This document shows positions 14,963-22,245 of a DNA stretch of 36,256 nucleotides, piece after piece. The stretch lies in NCBI GenBank assembly GCA_910588465.1, contig CAJUOP010000020.1, positions 1 to 36,256 of the forward strand, written 5' to 3'. This DNA is from an uncultured Christensenellaceae bacterium (GTDB taxonomy: Bacteria > Bacillota > Clostridia > Christensenellales > Borkfalkiaceae). The position numbers and the translations under genes are program-made. Under the pieces are notes generated by a model, which was not told the DNA's origin, made no database searches, and saw only the letters and a list, made by a program, of their open reading frames with translations. Every line of letters begins with the position of its first letter. The first letter of the stretch is position 1.

Positions 14963-15220
14963 CTATTCTTTCGGAAAAATTTTCTCCGCCGTCCGAATAC
15001 GGTTCATGGGGTAGGGCGCCGTCTGCCGAGAGCAGATTTCCACCTTTAAAATTTCGCCCCGAACGAGGCTCCCGTTTTTTCCGTACGGCACCAGCGCGGT
15101 ATCTCCCGTCTCCGCCTTTTCCTCCGTCACGTACCAGCAGGGCGTGCCCGCAACGTTCACCTTTACGAACGTATGCAATCCGTTTTCGGCGATCACGCCG
15201 CCGCTCAGCGAATGAATCAT
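14963..15220 (-). CDS. small protein of unknown function
   Basis: An 85-residue soluble protein, starting 9 bases after the cardiolipin synthase stop with a strong ribosome site (AAGGAGGGG) 4 bases before ATG. It is therefore a real co-translated gene. The middle (VAGTPCWYVTEEKAETGDTA then LVPYGKNG) looks like a small beta-barrel and faintly recalls the N-terminal 3'-DNA-binding domain of PriA, where a V.VPFG-type turn occurs. The resemblance is too weak for a function. No signal peptide or membrane segment. Confidence 0.7.
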   Translation of the reverse strand: MIHSLSGGVIAENGLHTFVKVNVAGTPCWYVTEEKAETGDTALVPYGKNGSLVRGEILKVEICSRQTAPYPMNRIRTAEKIFPKE

Positions 15221-15229
15221 AGCCCCTCC

Positions 15230-16810
15230 TTAAAACAGCGGCGCGAACACCTTTGCGATTTCGCACAGCAATCGCCATACCACGTTTTTCTTGGCGTCCT
15301 CCTCCGTTTGCAGCTTGCTTTTCGCAAACGTGGCGTCCATGTCCGCCTTTACTCCCTCCAAAGCTTTGGTTTTGTACATGAGCACCGCATTCTCGTAATG
15401 GTGCATCAGCGAGCGGTAATCGAGGTTGATCGTGCCCACCACCCCCGCCTCGCCGTCGCAAAGAAAGATTTTGCTGTGGATAAAGCCTGGCGTGTATTCG
15501 TAAATTTTCACCCCGCCCTTGATGAGCGCCATGTAGTTGGAACGGGTGAGCGAAAAGGCGATTTTCTTATCGGGAACGTGCGGCGTGATGATGCGCACGT
15601 CCACGCCCCGCTCCGCCGCCATCACGAGCGCCTCGCGCATTCGGTAATCTATGATCAGATAGGGCGTGGCAATATACACGTATCCTTTCGCCCCGTTCAA
15701 AAGGTTGATGTAAACGTCCTCTCCGATCTGCCTTGCGTACATGGGGCGGGGTCCGTCGCCGTAGGGCTGCACATAGCCCTCCCCCTCGAAGCGTTCGTAC
15801 CGCTCGGGGATATAGGCGGAAAAATCCTCCGTGCTCCGCCGCTGCATATTGTAGAGCGTTAAAAACATAACGATAAGCGGCTTTACGCCCTCGCCCTCCA
15901 AGCGCACCGCCGAATCCTTCCAGTGCCCGTACGGGCTTTCGAGGTTCACGTATTCGTCCGCTAAATTCAGCCCGCCCGTATAGCCTATCCTTCCGTCTAT
16001 CACGGCGATTTTGCGGTGGTCGCGGGTGTTGTGCACGTTGGTGACCACGGGCAGAAAGGGATTGAACTTTACGCATTGTATCCCCTGCTTGCGCATGATT
16101 TTATGATAGGAGGCGCGCACCTTGCTCATGCTGCCCACGTCGTCGTACATCAGGCGGACCTCCACGCCCTCCTCCGCCTTGCGCCTTAACACGTTTAAAA
16201 CCGCCGTCCAGAATTTTCCCTTGGAGATAATGAAATATTCCAAAAAAATATATTCCTTCGCGCTCTCCAAATCGGCGATAAAGCGCGGAGCGAACGCCTC
16301 GCCCGAGTCGAAATATTCCGTCTTAGTCCCCGTATACAGGGCGGCGTTGCGGTTCTCGCAATACAGCGCTTCGCTCTCGTCCGCCCAGTCGCCCAGCTCC
16401 TCGCGCAGCTTTTTCTGCTCCTCGGCGGAGGGCTCCAGATATTCGTGCGCCGCACGCAGACGGTGAAAGGCGGCGCTCTGCCGCTTTAACGGACGGTTGG
16501 TGGAAAAGGTTAAATAAATCGCCACGCCGAACGAATTCAGCAGTAAAATACACAACAGCCACGGAATTTTGGTTTCCGGCAGCATATCGCGGTTGGAGCA
16601 GTGTAGCACCGCCAAAAACATGATGATCCAGTTTAAAACGCGTAGCCCCCAAACCATATATGGCTCGGATACGGGAAATACATGCACGCACAGCCCGTAT
16701 AAAAATAAGACGATCGCCGCAACAAGCAGCACGTCTACGGTAAATATAAGTATAATCGTCAGCGCAACGAACGAAAATCGGCTGAACAGTTTTTTTAAAA
16801 AACGCTTCAT
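15230..16810 (-). CDS. cls: cardiolipin synthase (phospholipase D family)
   Basis: 526 residues. It condenses two phosphatidylglycerol molecules into cardiolipin at the membrane. Hydrophobic segments at about 12-45, 52-70 and 82-103 anchor the N-terminus. Two phospholipase D HKD motifs follow: His265-x-Lys267-x4-Asp272 and His445-x-Lys447-x4-Asp452. Length and layout are usual for bacterial Cls. AAGGAT lies 7 bases before the ATG, and a promoter is at 16847-16875. A small gene of unknown function follows in the same transcript. Confidence 0.93.
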   Translation of the reverse strand: MKRFLKKLFSRFSFVALTIILIFTVDVLLVAAIVLFLYGLCVHVFPVSEPYMVWGLRVLNWIIMFLAVLHCSNRDMLPETKIPWLLCILLLNSFGVAIYLTFSTNRPLKRQSAAFHRLRAAHEYLEPSAEEQKKLREELGDWADESEALYCENRNAALYTGTKTEYFDSGEAFAPRFIADLESAKEYIFLEYFIISKGKFWTAVLNVLRRKAEEGVEVRLMYDDVGSMSKVRASYHKIMRKQGIQCVKFNPFLPVVTNVHNTRDHRKIAVIDGRIGYTGGLNLADEYVNLESPYGHWKDSAVRLEGEGVKPLIVMFLTLYNMQRRSTEDFSAYIPERYERFEGEGYVQPYGDGPRPMYARQIGEDVYINLLNGAKGYVYIATPYLIIDYRMREALVMAAERGVDVRIITPHVPDKKIAFSLTRSNYMALIKGGVKIYEYTPGFIHSKIFLCDGEAGVVGTINLDYRSLMHHYENAVLMYKTKALEGVKADMDATFAKSKLQTEEDAKKNVVWRLLCEIAKVFAPLF

Positions 16811-16846
16811 ACGAATTATCCTTAGTGCATTTGGTTAAGTTCTTAC

Positions 16847-16875
16847 AATATAGCACGGAAAGAAATAAATAGCAA
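16847..16875 (-). promoter_or_regulatory. cls promoter
   Basis: TTGCTA (16870-16875), a 17-base spacer and TATATT (16847-16852), about 37 bases upstream of the start codon. Confidence 0.7.
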
Positions 16876-16910
16876 CCTGTTTCCGCCCCGAAACCGAAAA
16901 TTTCACGCAA

Positions 16911-17402
16911 TTACCATTTCAGGCGGTGGAGCTCGCCCGCGCCCTTTAATCCCGCAAAACCGCCTTGGCGCAGCCCCTCGTACACGGCGACGGCGACCGA
17001 ATTGGAAAGGTTGAGCGAACGGCTCTCCGCAATCATGGGAATCCGCACGCACTCTTCGGGGTGCTTTACAAGCAGCTCCTCGTCCAGCCCCTTCGTCTCC
17101 TTCCCGAACACGAGCGCGCAGCCCTCGGGATAGTCCGCCTCCGCATACGTGCGGCGCGCCTTCGTCGTAAAGAACAAATAGGAAATATCGGGATAGAGCG
17201 CGGCGAACGCCGCAAAATTTTCGTGCACGCGTACGGTGACGAGATCCCAATAATCGAGTCCCGCGCGCTTTAAATATTTGTCCGAAATCTCGAAGCCGAG
17301 CGGACGGATCAAATGCAGCTCGCACCCCGTCGCGGCGCAGGTGCGGGCGATGTTGCCCGTGTTCTGCGGAATTTCGGGTTCTACCAATACGATACGAAAC
17401 AT
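16911..17402 (-). CDS. trmL: tRNA (cytidine/uridine-34 2'-O)-methyltransferase TrmL
   Basis: 163 residues, the normal TrmL size. SPOUT enzymes of this family methylate the ribose of wobble position 34 in certain leucine tRNAs. MFRIVLVEPEIPQNTGNIAR is the N-terminal signature; LVFGKETKGL and the C-terminal RSLNLSNSVAV form the knotted AdoMet-binding site. I use the ATG at 17402. The promoter (17431-17459) would start RNA near 17424, which excludes longer frames beginning at 17432 or 17459. A GAGAGGG ribosome site precedes it. Confidence 0.93.
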   Translation of the reverse strand: MFRIVLVEPEIPQNTGNIARTCAATGCELHLIRPLGFEISDKYLKRAGLDYWDLVTVRVHENFAAFAALYPDISYLFFTTKARRTYAEADYPEGCALVFGKETKGLDEELLVKHPEECVRIPMIAESRSLNLSNSVAVAVYEGLRQGGFAGLKGAGELHRLKW

Positions 17403-17430
17403 AGCCCTCTCCCGTTGTTTTTCTACGGAC

Positions 17431-17459
17431 ATTGTACGACAAATCCGCAAAAAAAGCAA
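17431..17459 (-). promoter_or_regulatory. trmL promoter
   Basis: TTGCTT (17454-17459), a 17-base spacer and TACAAT (17431-17436). Confidence 0.65.
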
Positions 17460-17460
17460 G

Positions 17461-17489
17461 AAAAAAACCGAGCCGCCGCCCGGTTTTTT
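17461..17489. terminator. terminator after ypeB
   Basis: ACCGGGC/GCTCGGT arms with a four-base loop, flanked by seven Ts on the minus-strand exit side and six on the other, so it can work in both directions. Confidence 0.8.
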
Positions 17490-17501
17490 CCGTTAGGATA
17501 T

Positions 17502-19469
17502 TTATCTTAAATATCTGCCTCTCGCACTGTCCTGCACGCGGTAGACCTGAACTTCTTCGCCCGTCATCGCGCTGAGGTATACCACGAATTCCTCTTCGCC
17601 GTACGTGCAGGCGTATTCGTAGCACAGCATCTCCACGCCGTCCACGGGGACGTAAGCGAGGTGCACCTCGTAAGGAACGAGCTCCGCCGCAAGATATGCG
17701 CGCGCGTCCATTTCGGGGATCGCGATATCGAACTCTCTTTCGCCGTAATTCAGCAGATACTGCATCGCGTCCATGCCCACGACTCTGCCCTTGCTTTCGC
17801 ACACGCGCACCCGTACCATGTCCGCATACACGCGCACGCCGTCCACGTTGGAAACGTAGGTGATGTCGGCGCTCATGCCCGTATCGCAGAGCCATACCGC
17901 TTCAGGATTATGCATTCCGAGCGAGGTCAGAAATTCGCGCGCCAAGGTGTCGCAGGTTTCCAAATCGAAATTCTTCTGCGTGCAAACCTCGTACGTTTCG
18001 AAGAACGCGAGCTTGCCGCCTTTTTTGGTGATTTGCGCATAAATTTCCACGTCGTTTTCGTCCGTCAACAGGAAGTTGTAGCACTCCGCCTGCGACGTTA
18101 CCGTCTCGCCCGTGAACTGTACGTCCTTTACGTGATAGGCGTTAAAGTAATCTCTCGCAAGCTCCTCCGCCCGCGACGCGCTCACTTCTTCCAGCGCGTT
18201 CAGGCTGTTCGTGCCCACGTTGCCCTCGTTTGCAAAGGGCGCGTCCAGCGTCTCTTCGGGCTGCTCCTGCGTGCCGTTGCCGATTTCGCCGAACTTCTGC
18301 GACACCGAGCCCTCCTTGCCTTCGAGGAATTCGCGGAACTCCTTTTCGGTCATGGTGGTGGCAAGCGTGTTCAGCTCGGTATACAGCCTGGAGCTGATTT
18401 TATGCAGGTATTCGATCGTCAGCTTTTCCGTTTCGTCCAGAGCGATGCCCGAAGCGAGCTTGCCCAACAGTCTGCGCGCGTAAGCGCCCGTCTTGTTTAC
18501 GAAGGACGAAATGTCCGTGCTCGTCGCCGCGTCTACGGGAATGCGCTCGAGCGCGCTTTCCATCAACGCGCTGTCCACCAGAATTTCGGTGAGCAGCTTT
18601 CTCTGTTCGTTCGCGCCCGCAGAAACGCGGAGCTTGGAAAGGTTGTTGTCCATATCCTCGGAAACGGAAACCATTTCGAACAGCGTCGCGTGGTATCCGT
18701 TCGCCGTGTCGGCGTCCATGTCGCTCATACGCATGGCGCCCGCCGTTACGATGGTGGCAAGCACCAGGCACGCCGCGCCGAGGGAGATGACCGCAGCCAA
18801 CCAGCCGCCGTAGCCCGCCCTGTTCTTCTTGCGCTCCGTCTTTTGCTCGCGCTTATGCTTTCTGCCGTCCGAACGTCTTTCGCGCGCCGCTTCGCGGGCT
18901 TTCGCCTTTTGTTCGCGGGCTTTTTCGCGCGATTCGTGCTTCTGGCGCTTTAATGCGGTGCGTTCGCGCTTCTCGCGCTCCAAACGCTTTTGCTTTTCCG
19001 CCTTGCTTTCGTTTTTCAGCAGCTCGCGGCGCGCCGTCTTTTCGGCTTTGCGCTCCAGCTTCTTTTCCTTTAAAGCGGCTTTTTTCTCCATTTTCGCCTG
19101 TTTTCGCTCCGCCTTTTTGGCAAGCAATTCGGCTTTATGCTCCGCTTTCTTCGCTTTGAGCGCCGCTTTCTTTTCCATCTTCTTCTGTTTCAGCTCCGCC
19201 TTTTTGATCAGCTTCTTTTCTTTTTTAGCGGCTTTCTCTTTCGCCGCCTCCAGTCTCTTGGCGGCGGCTTTCTCTTCCCGCTTTACCGCCTGCTTTTTCG
19301 CAACGGTCTTTTTGCTCTGTTTGGGAGACTTCTTGGGCTGCGCGCTCTTCTTCGTCTGTTTTTTTGCGGGCTTCTCCGCTTCGGCTTGCAGCGTGCTTTT
19401 CTTTTCTTCCTCCACGCGCTCCACCTTCTTCGCCCCGCTCGATACGTTTTTACCTATTTTCTTTTCCAT
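17502..19469 (-). CDS. ypeB: YpeB germination protein with a long Lys-rich N-terminal extension
   Basis: 655 residues, against about 450 for ordinary YpeB. YpeB is a spore membrane protein needed to localise and stabilise the cortex hydrolase SleB, and the gene follows sleB by 11 bases as usual. Residues about 221-246 form one membrane helix. The region behind it (about 250-655) is the YpeB body, ending in PepSY-like repeats. Residues 1-217 are extra: Lys, Ala, Glu and Arg dominate, with a near-repeat (KMEKKAALK at 97-105 and again at 126-134). This segment would face the spore core and could form a charged helix or bind DNA (inference). The start is firm: GGAGAGGAG directly precedes the ATG, and the frame is continuous. 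Confidence 0.85.
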   Translation of the reverse strand: MEKKIGKNVSSGAKKVERVEEEKKSTLQAEAEKPAKKQTKKSAQPKKSPKQSKKTVAKKQAVKREEKAAAKRLEAAKEKAAKKEKKLIKKAELKQKKMEKKAALKAKKAEHKAELLAKKAERKQAKMEKKAALKEKKLERKAEKTARRELLKNESKAEKQKRLEREKRERTALKRQKHESREKAREQKAKAREAARERRSDGRKHKREQKTERKKNRAGYGGWLAAVISLGAACLVLATIVTAGAMRMSDMDADTANGYHATLFEMVSVSEDMDNNLSKLRVSAGANEQRKLLTEILVDSALMESALERIPVDAATSTDISSFVNKTGAYARRLLGKLASGIALDETEKLTIEYLHKISSRLYTELNTLATTMTEKEFREFLEGKEGSVSQKFGEIGNGTQEQPEETLDAPFANEGNVGTNSLNALEEVSASRAEELARDYFNAYHVKDVQFTGETVTSQAECYNFLLTDENDVEIYAQITKKGGKLAFFETYEVCTQKNFDLETCDTLAREFLTSLGMHNPEAVWLCDTGMSADITYVSNVDGVRVYADMVRVRVCESKGRVVGMDAMQYLLNYGEREFDIAIPEMDARAYLAAELVPYEVHLAYVPVDGVEMLCYEYACTYGEEEFVVYLSAMTGEEVQVYRVQDSARGRYLR

Positions 19470-19480
19470 ATCTCCTCTCC

Positions 19481-20230
19481 TTATTTGGCAAACACGTGCT
19501 TGCCGATCACCGTCACCGTAGGACGGTTAAAGATCCATGCGCTCGTAGCAACGGCGGGGTTGTAGTAATAGAGACATCCGTAGGTAGGATCCCAGCCGTT
19601 CATGGCGTCGCGCGCGGCATCGTATGCGGTCTGGTTGGGCTCTAAATTGATCTGCCCGTCCGCTACCGCCGTAAACGCTCCCTTCTGATAGATAACGCCC
19701 GCAACCGTGTTGGGGAAAGACGAGCTGCGCACGCGGTTCATGATCACCGCGCCGATGGCTACCTGACCGGTATAGCTCTCCCCTCTGCCCTCGGCGTAAA
19801 TCGCCTTCGCCATTAAATACAGGTCGGAAGAGGTATAGCTCGAAGAGCCGCCCGAAGGCTTTTTTCCCTCCTTGTCCAACGCGTTATACGAATCGTTCAT
19901 GCCAAGCGCCGCGTAAGTCGCCTTGCCCACGATGCCGTCCGCGGTAAGTCCGTTCTTTTTCTGGAACGAAATCACCGCTTTTCTGGTGCCGGAGCCGAAA
20001 ATTCCGTCTACCGCGCCCGAATAGTAGCCCCATTGTTTCAATCTGCGCTGAACCTCTTTTACCTCGCCGCCCCTGCTTCCCTGGCGCAGGACCGCGGCTT
20101 CCAAAACTGTTTCGGCAAGCGCAGAATCGGCGGCGTTTTGCGTGCGGGTCACCGAATATGCGGTAACGCCTGCCGCGGCTGTCGCCGAAAGGGCGAGCGT
20201 CAACGCGCCGATTGCCAAAAACTTCTTCAT
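19481..20230 (-). CDS. sleB: SleB spore cortex-lytic enzyme
   Basis: 249 residues. SleB is a lytic transglycosylase that degrades spore cortex peptidoglycan at muramic-delta-lactam during germination. Signal peptide at 1-25; peptidoglycan-binding domain at about 48-110 (VLRQGSRGGEVKEVQRRL and DGIFGSGTRKAV); Ser-rich linker; then the SleB/CwlJ hydrolase domain (about 137-249) with catalytic Glu147 in AIYAEGRGE. AGGAGG lies 5 bases before ATG. An 11-base palindrome (GCACATTGTGC) just upstream could fold near the ribosome site. I could not find a convincing sigma-G promoter. Confidence 0.93.
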   Translation of the reverse strand: MKKFLAIGALTLALSATAAAGVTAYSVTRTQNAADSALAETVLEAAVLRQGSRGGEVKEVQRRLKQWGYYSGAVDGIFGSGTRKAVISFQKKNGLTADGIVGKATYAALGMNDSYNALDKEGKKPSGGSSSYTSSDLYLMAKAIYAEGRGESYTGQVAIGAVIMNRVRSSSFPNTVAGVIYQKGAFTAVADGQINLEPNQTAYDAARDAMNGWDPTYGCLYYYNPAVATSAWIFNRPTVTVIGKHVFAK

Positions 20231-20813
20231 AATTTCCTCCTATGCACAATGTGCGCAACGGAAAAATTTTTTATGCAAAAATCTAAAAAAGAAATTTTCT
20301 CATTGCCGATAATTATTTTTTACCGGATTCTTTCGGTCGCTCCGCTCCCTCTGAATGACAAGAGAAAGCCCCGTCGGTTCCGATCATTCCGCCCCGCCGT
20401 TTTTGTTATTCCGTCCCGATGTTTTTGTTATTCTGTCCCGATGTTTTTGTCATGCAGAACGCAGCGAAGGAATCCCATGAACGAAGTTCGCGCATTACAC
20501 CGTGGGATTCTTCGCCCCGTAAAGGGGCTCGGAATGACAGAGGGTATCGACCCTTTGTCGCTCCACGGCGCGGAAGCCCTCTTTATTTTCGCTCCACGGT
20601 GCGGAAGCCCTCTTTATTGTCATTCCGCCCCGCTGTTTCGCGGACACTCAATGAAACCGCATAGCAAATAACGGCGGCACGAGCGCAACGCGCGAAGTGG
20701 CGCGGCGGAGACGCGCCGTGGGAATCCCACGAACGAAGTTCGCCCGCCCCGTAACGGCGGCACCGCAAAAAAACACCACTCTCACGCGAGTGGTGTTTTT
20801 CTCAGTTTCAGTT
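20231..20813. repeat. intergenic island of dispersed and tandem repeats
   Basis: No gene is credible here. The stretch holds three partial tandem copies of a roughly 22-base unit around TTTTTGTTATTCCGTCCCGA (about 20400-20460). It also holds two 30-base copies of a unit beginning TCGCTCCACGG (20558-20587 and 20589-20618). Several pieces of a dispersed family have ends that read GGGATTCTTTCGG and GGAATGACAGA. The same family recurs at 29336-29600 and at the end of the zinc-ribbon gene. Short frames here translate only the repeats. Confidence 0.75.
20767..20800. terminator. terminator of the corA-fmdB operon
   Basis: ACACCACTC and its partner arm around GCGT form a stem flanked by A- and T-runs, 14 bases after the FmdB-like stop. 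It could work in both directions. Confidence 0.8.
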
Positions 20814-21011
20814 TTAATGACAGCCGCCGCAGGTTTTGCAGTTCCCGCCGCACTGCTTGCTCTTTTTTCCCGTTGCCGAATACATGCAGCCCGACCAGCT
20901 TCTTTCCGCCTTTTTGCCGCAGTCGGGACACATTACCTCTTCTTCGTGCGATTTTACCAGCTCCTCGAACGCCTTTCCGCACGACGAACATTTATATTGC
21001 AATACCGGCAT
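20814..21011 (-). CDS. FmdB-family zinc-ribbon protein
   Basis: 65 residues. MPVLQYKCSSCGKAFEELV is the typical FmdB-type putative regulatory zinc ribbon. One CxxC is Cys8/11 and the second Cys28/31, followed by a Cys/Gly-rich tail ending CGGCH that could bind more metal. Role unknown; such proteins are called regulatory only by weak homology. The ATG begins one base after the corA stop, with AAGGGA in the corA 3' end as ribosome site, so it is coupled to corA. Confidence 0.8.
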   Translation of the reverse strand: MPVLQYKCSSCGKAFEELVKSHEEEVMCPDCGKKAERSWSGCMYSATGKKSKQCGGNCKTCGGCH

Positions 21012-21012
21012 T

Positions 21013-22011
21013 TCAGTCCCTTCCCTTTCTGTGCCGCTGGCGGGGCTGCTTGGGCAGACGCGTTCTTATTTTAATGCTGTTGGTCGCCCGCACGATGAGC
21101 ACGGCGGAGACCGCGGTGATCGCCGCACTGATGGCAAGGATCACCCAAAATCCCCAGGCGGTATCCATAAACGGCACGTTTACGTTCATTCCCCACAAGC
21201 TTGCGATCAGCGTGGGAATTGTAATGATCATGGTGATCACCGTAAGCAGCTTCATTACGATGTTCACGTTGTTTGAAATCACCGAAGCGTAGGCGTCCAT
21301 CGTGCCCGATAAAATGTCGCGGTAAATATTACACATTTCCACCGCCTGCCGTGTTTCGATCACCACGTCGTCGAATAAATCCTTATAATCCTCGTCCGAG
21401 GCGAGCACGGGAAGGCGCTCAATCTTGTTGTAAACGCTCATGTTCGAGCTGAGCGAGGTGGAAAAATATACGAGCGAGTTTTCGAGCGAAAGCAGCTGAA
21501 TAAGCTCTTTGTTTTTCATGGAGCGGTGCAGCTCCGCCTGCACGCGCAGCGACTTTTTGTCGATCTGGCGCAGGTTGGAAAGAAAGCGCTTCGCGTTTCC
21601 CAACATAAACGTAAGTAAAAACTGTATCGAACTTTTCGTATTAACGGCAATGCGGTTGGAAATAAAATCGGCAAGCACGGGATTGCCGCGCAGCGAAACG
21701 GTGACCACGCATTTCCCGTTGTCGATCACCGCCATAGGGATCGTTCCGTAAGCGTCCCCGTCGTCCGTCTCGGTAATGGTAGGCGTATCCAAAAGGCATA
21801 ACAGCACGCCCTCGTCCCGCTCCACGCGCGCCGTCTCCTCTTCGTCGAGCGCGGCTTTTAAAAATTCTTCCGCAATCCCCGTTGCGGTGCAGACGTCCTC
21901 CACCTCGTCGTCGGTGGGATTTACCATATCGACCCAGCAGCCCTCTTCGAACGCCTCTAACCTTTCCGCCTTGCCGCTTGCATTCGTCTTTAAAAATTTA
22001 ATCATAAGCAT
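21013..22011 (-). CDS. corA: CorA-family magnesium (divalent cation) channel
   Basis: 332 residues. CorA is a pentameric Mg2+ channel, sometimes carrying Co2+, Ni2+ or Zn2+. The cytosolic alpha/beta and long-helix region spans about 1-250. Two C-terminal helices follow (about 252-272 and 286-308), with the selectivity motif GMN at 274-276 (WGMNVNVP). A very basic tail ends the protein. ATG at 22011 is used; ATG at 22005 is equally possible, with AAGG 9 bases upstream. It is preceded by a 180-base leader with a small peptide gene and an attenuator. Confidence 0.93.
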   Translation of the reverse strand: MLMIKFLKTNASGKAERLEAFEEGCWVDMVNPTDDEVEDVCTATGIAEEFLKAALDEEETARVERDEGVLLCLLDTPTITETDDGDAYGTIPMAVIDNGKCVVTVSLRGNPVLADFISNRIAVNTKSSIQFLLTFMLGNAKRFLSNLRQIDKKSLRVQAELHRSMKNKELIQLLSLENSLVYFSTSLSSNMSVYNKIERLPVLASDEDYKDLFDDVVIETRQAVEMCNIYRDILSGTMDAYASVISNNVNIVMKLLTVITMIITIPTLIASLWGMNVNVPFMDTAWGFWVILAISAAITAVSAVLIVRATNSIKIRTRLPKQPRQRHRKGRD

Positions 22012-22055
22012 TTCCGCCTTTATTCTTTGTGATGCAAACAGGAATTTAAGGCAAC

Positions 22056-22086
22056 AAAAAACGCACGGGGAATATCTCCGTGCGTC
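22056..22086 (-). terminator. attenuator terminator in the corA leader
   Basis: ACGCACGG/CCGTGCGT arms (22078-22085 and 22061-22068) and a six-T run. The 5' arm can alternatively pair with CTCCCGTGCG at 22141-22150, inside codons 12-15 of the leader peptide, which would act as antiterminator. Confidence 0.75.
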
Positions 22087-22108
22087 AATCCTCTTTAAAA
22101 ACCCTGTT

Positions 22109-22183
22109 TTAAGGGCGGCAAAAAGAAGTCCGATGTCTATCGCACGGGAGAAGTTCCTTTTTTATTGTGCATGGGTGTGCCAT
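22109..22183 (-). CDS. leader peptide of the corA attenuator
   Basis: A 24-codon frame beginning MAHPCTIKKELLPC. AAGGAG sits 5 bases before the ATG and a consensus promoter lies 18 bases upstream of the ATG, so it is very likely translated. Codons 12-15 (CTC CCG TGC G) are the sequence that can pair with the 5' arm of the downstream terminator. A ribosome on those codons would prevent the antiterminator and favour termination; one stalled earlier, or absent, would allow readthrough into corA. No M-box (ykoK) riboswitch features are present. Function is inferred from this layout; I do not recognise the peptide. Confidence 0.65.
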   Translation of the reverse strand: MAHPCTIKKELLPCDRHRTSFCRP

Positions 22184-22200
22184 AATTACTCCTTGTTTTT

Positions 22201-22229
22201 ATTATATCTCTTTTTTTCGGATTTGGCAA
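22201..22229 (-). promoter_or_regulatory. promoter of the corA leader
   Basis: TTGCCA (22224-22229), a 17-base spacer and TATAAT (22201-22206), located just after the M1 peptidase stop codon. Confidence 0.75.
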
Positions 22230-22245
22230 CTGTTTTTCGAAAAAA

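Noticed and set aside
17661..18953. Long plus-strand frame of about 430 codons
   Set aside because: Antisense of ypeB with low-complexity composition; no ribosome site.
20231..20330. Sigma-G promoter for sleB-ypeB
   Set aside because: GCATA occurs, but the only CATTGTG-like -10 lies about 20 bases away and would overlap the ribosome site; too poor to call.
22012..22200. M-box (ykoK) Mg2+ riboswitch before corA
   Set aside because: None of the conserved M-box segments are present, and the leader is occupied by a translated-looking frame plus a simple terminator.
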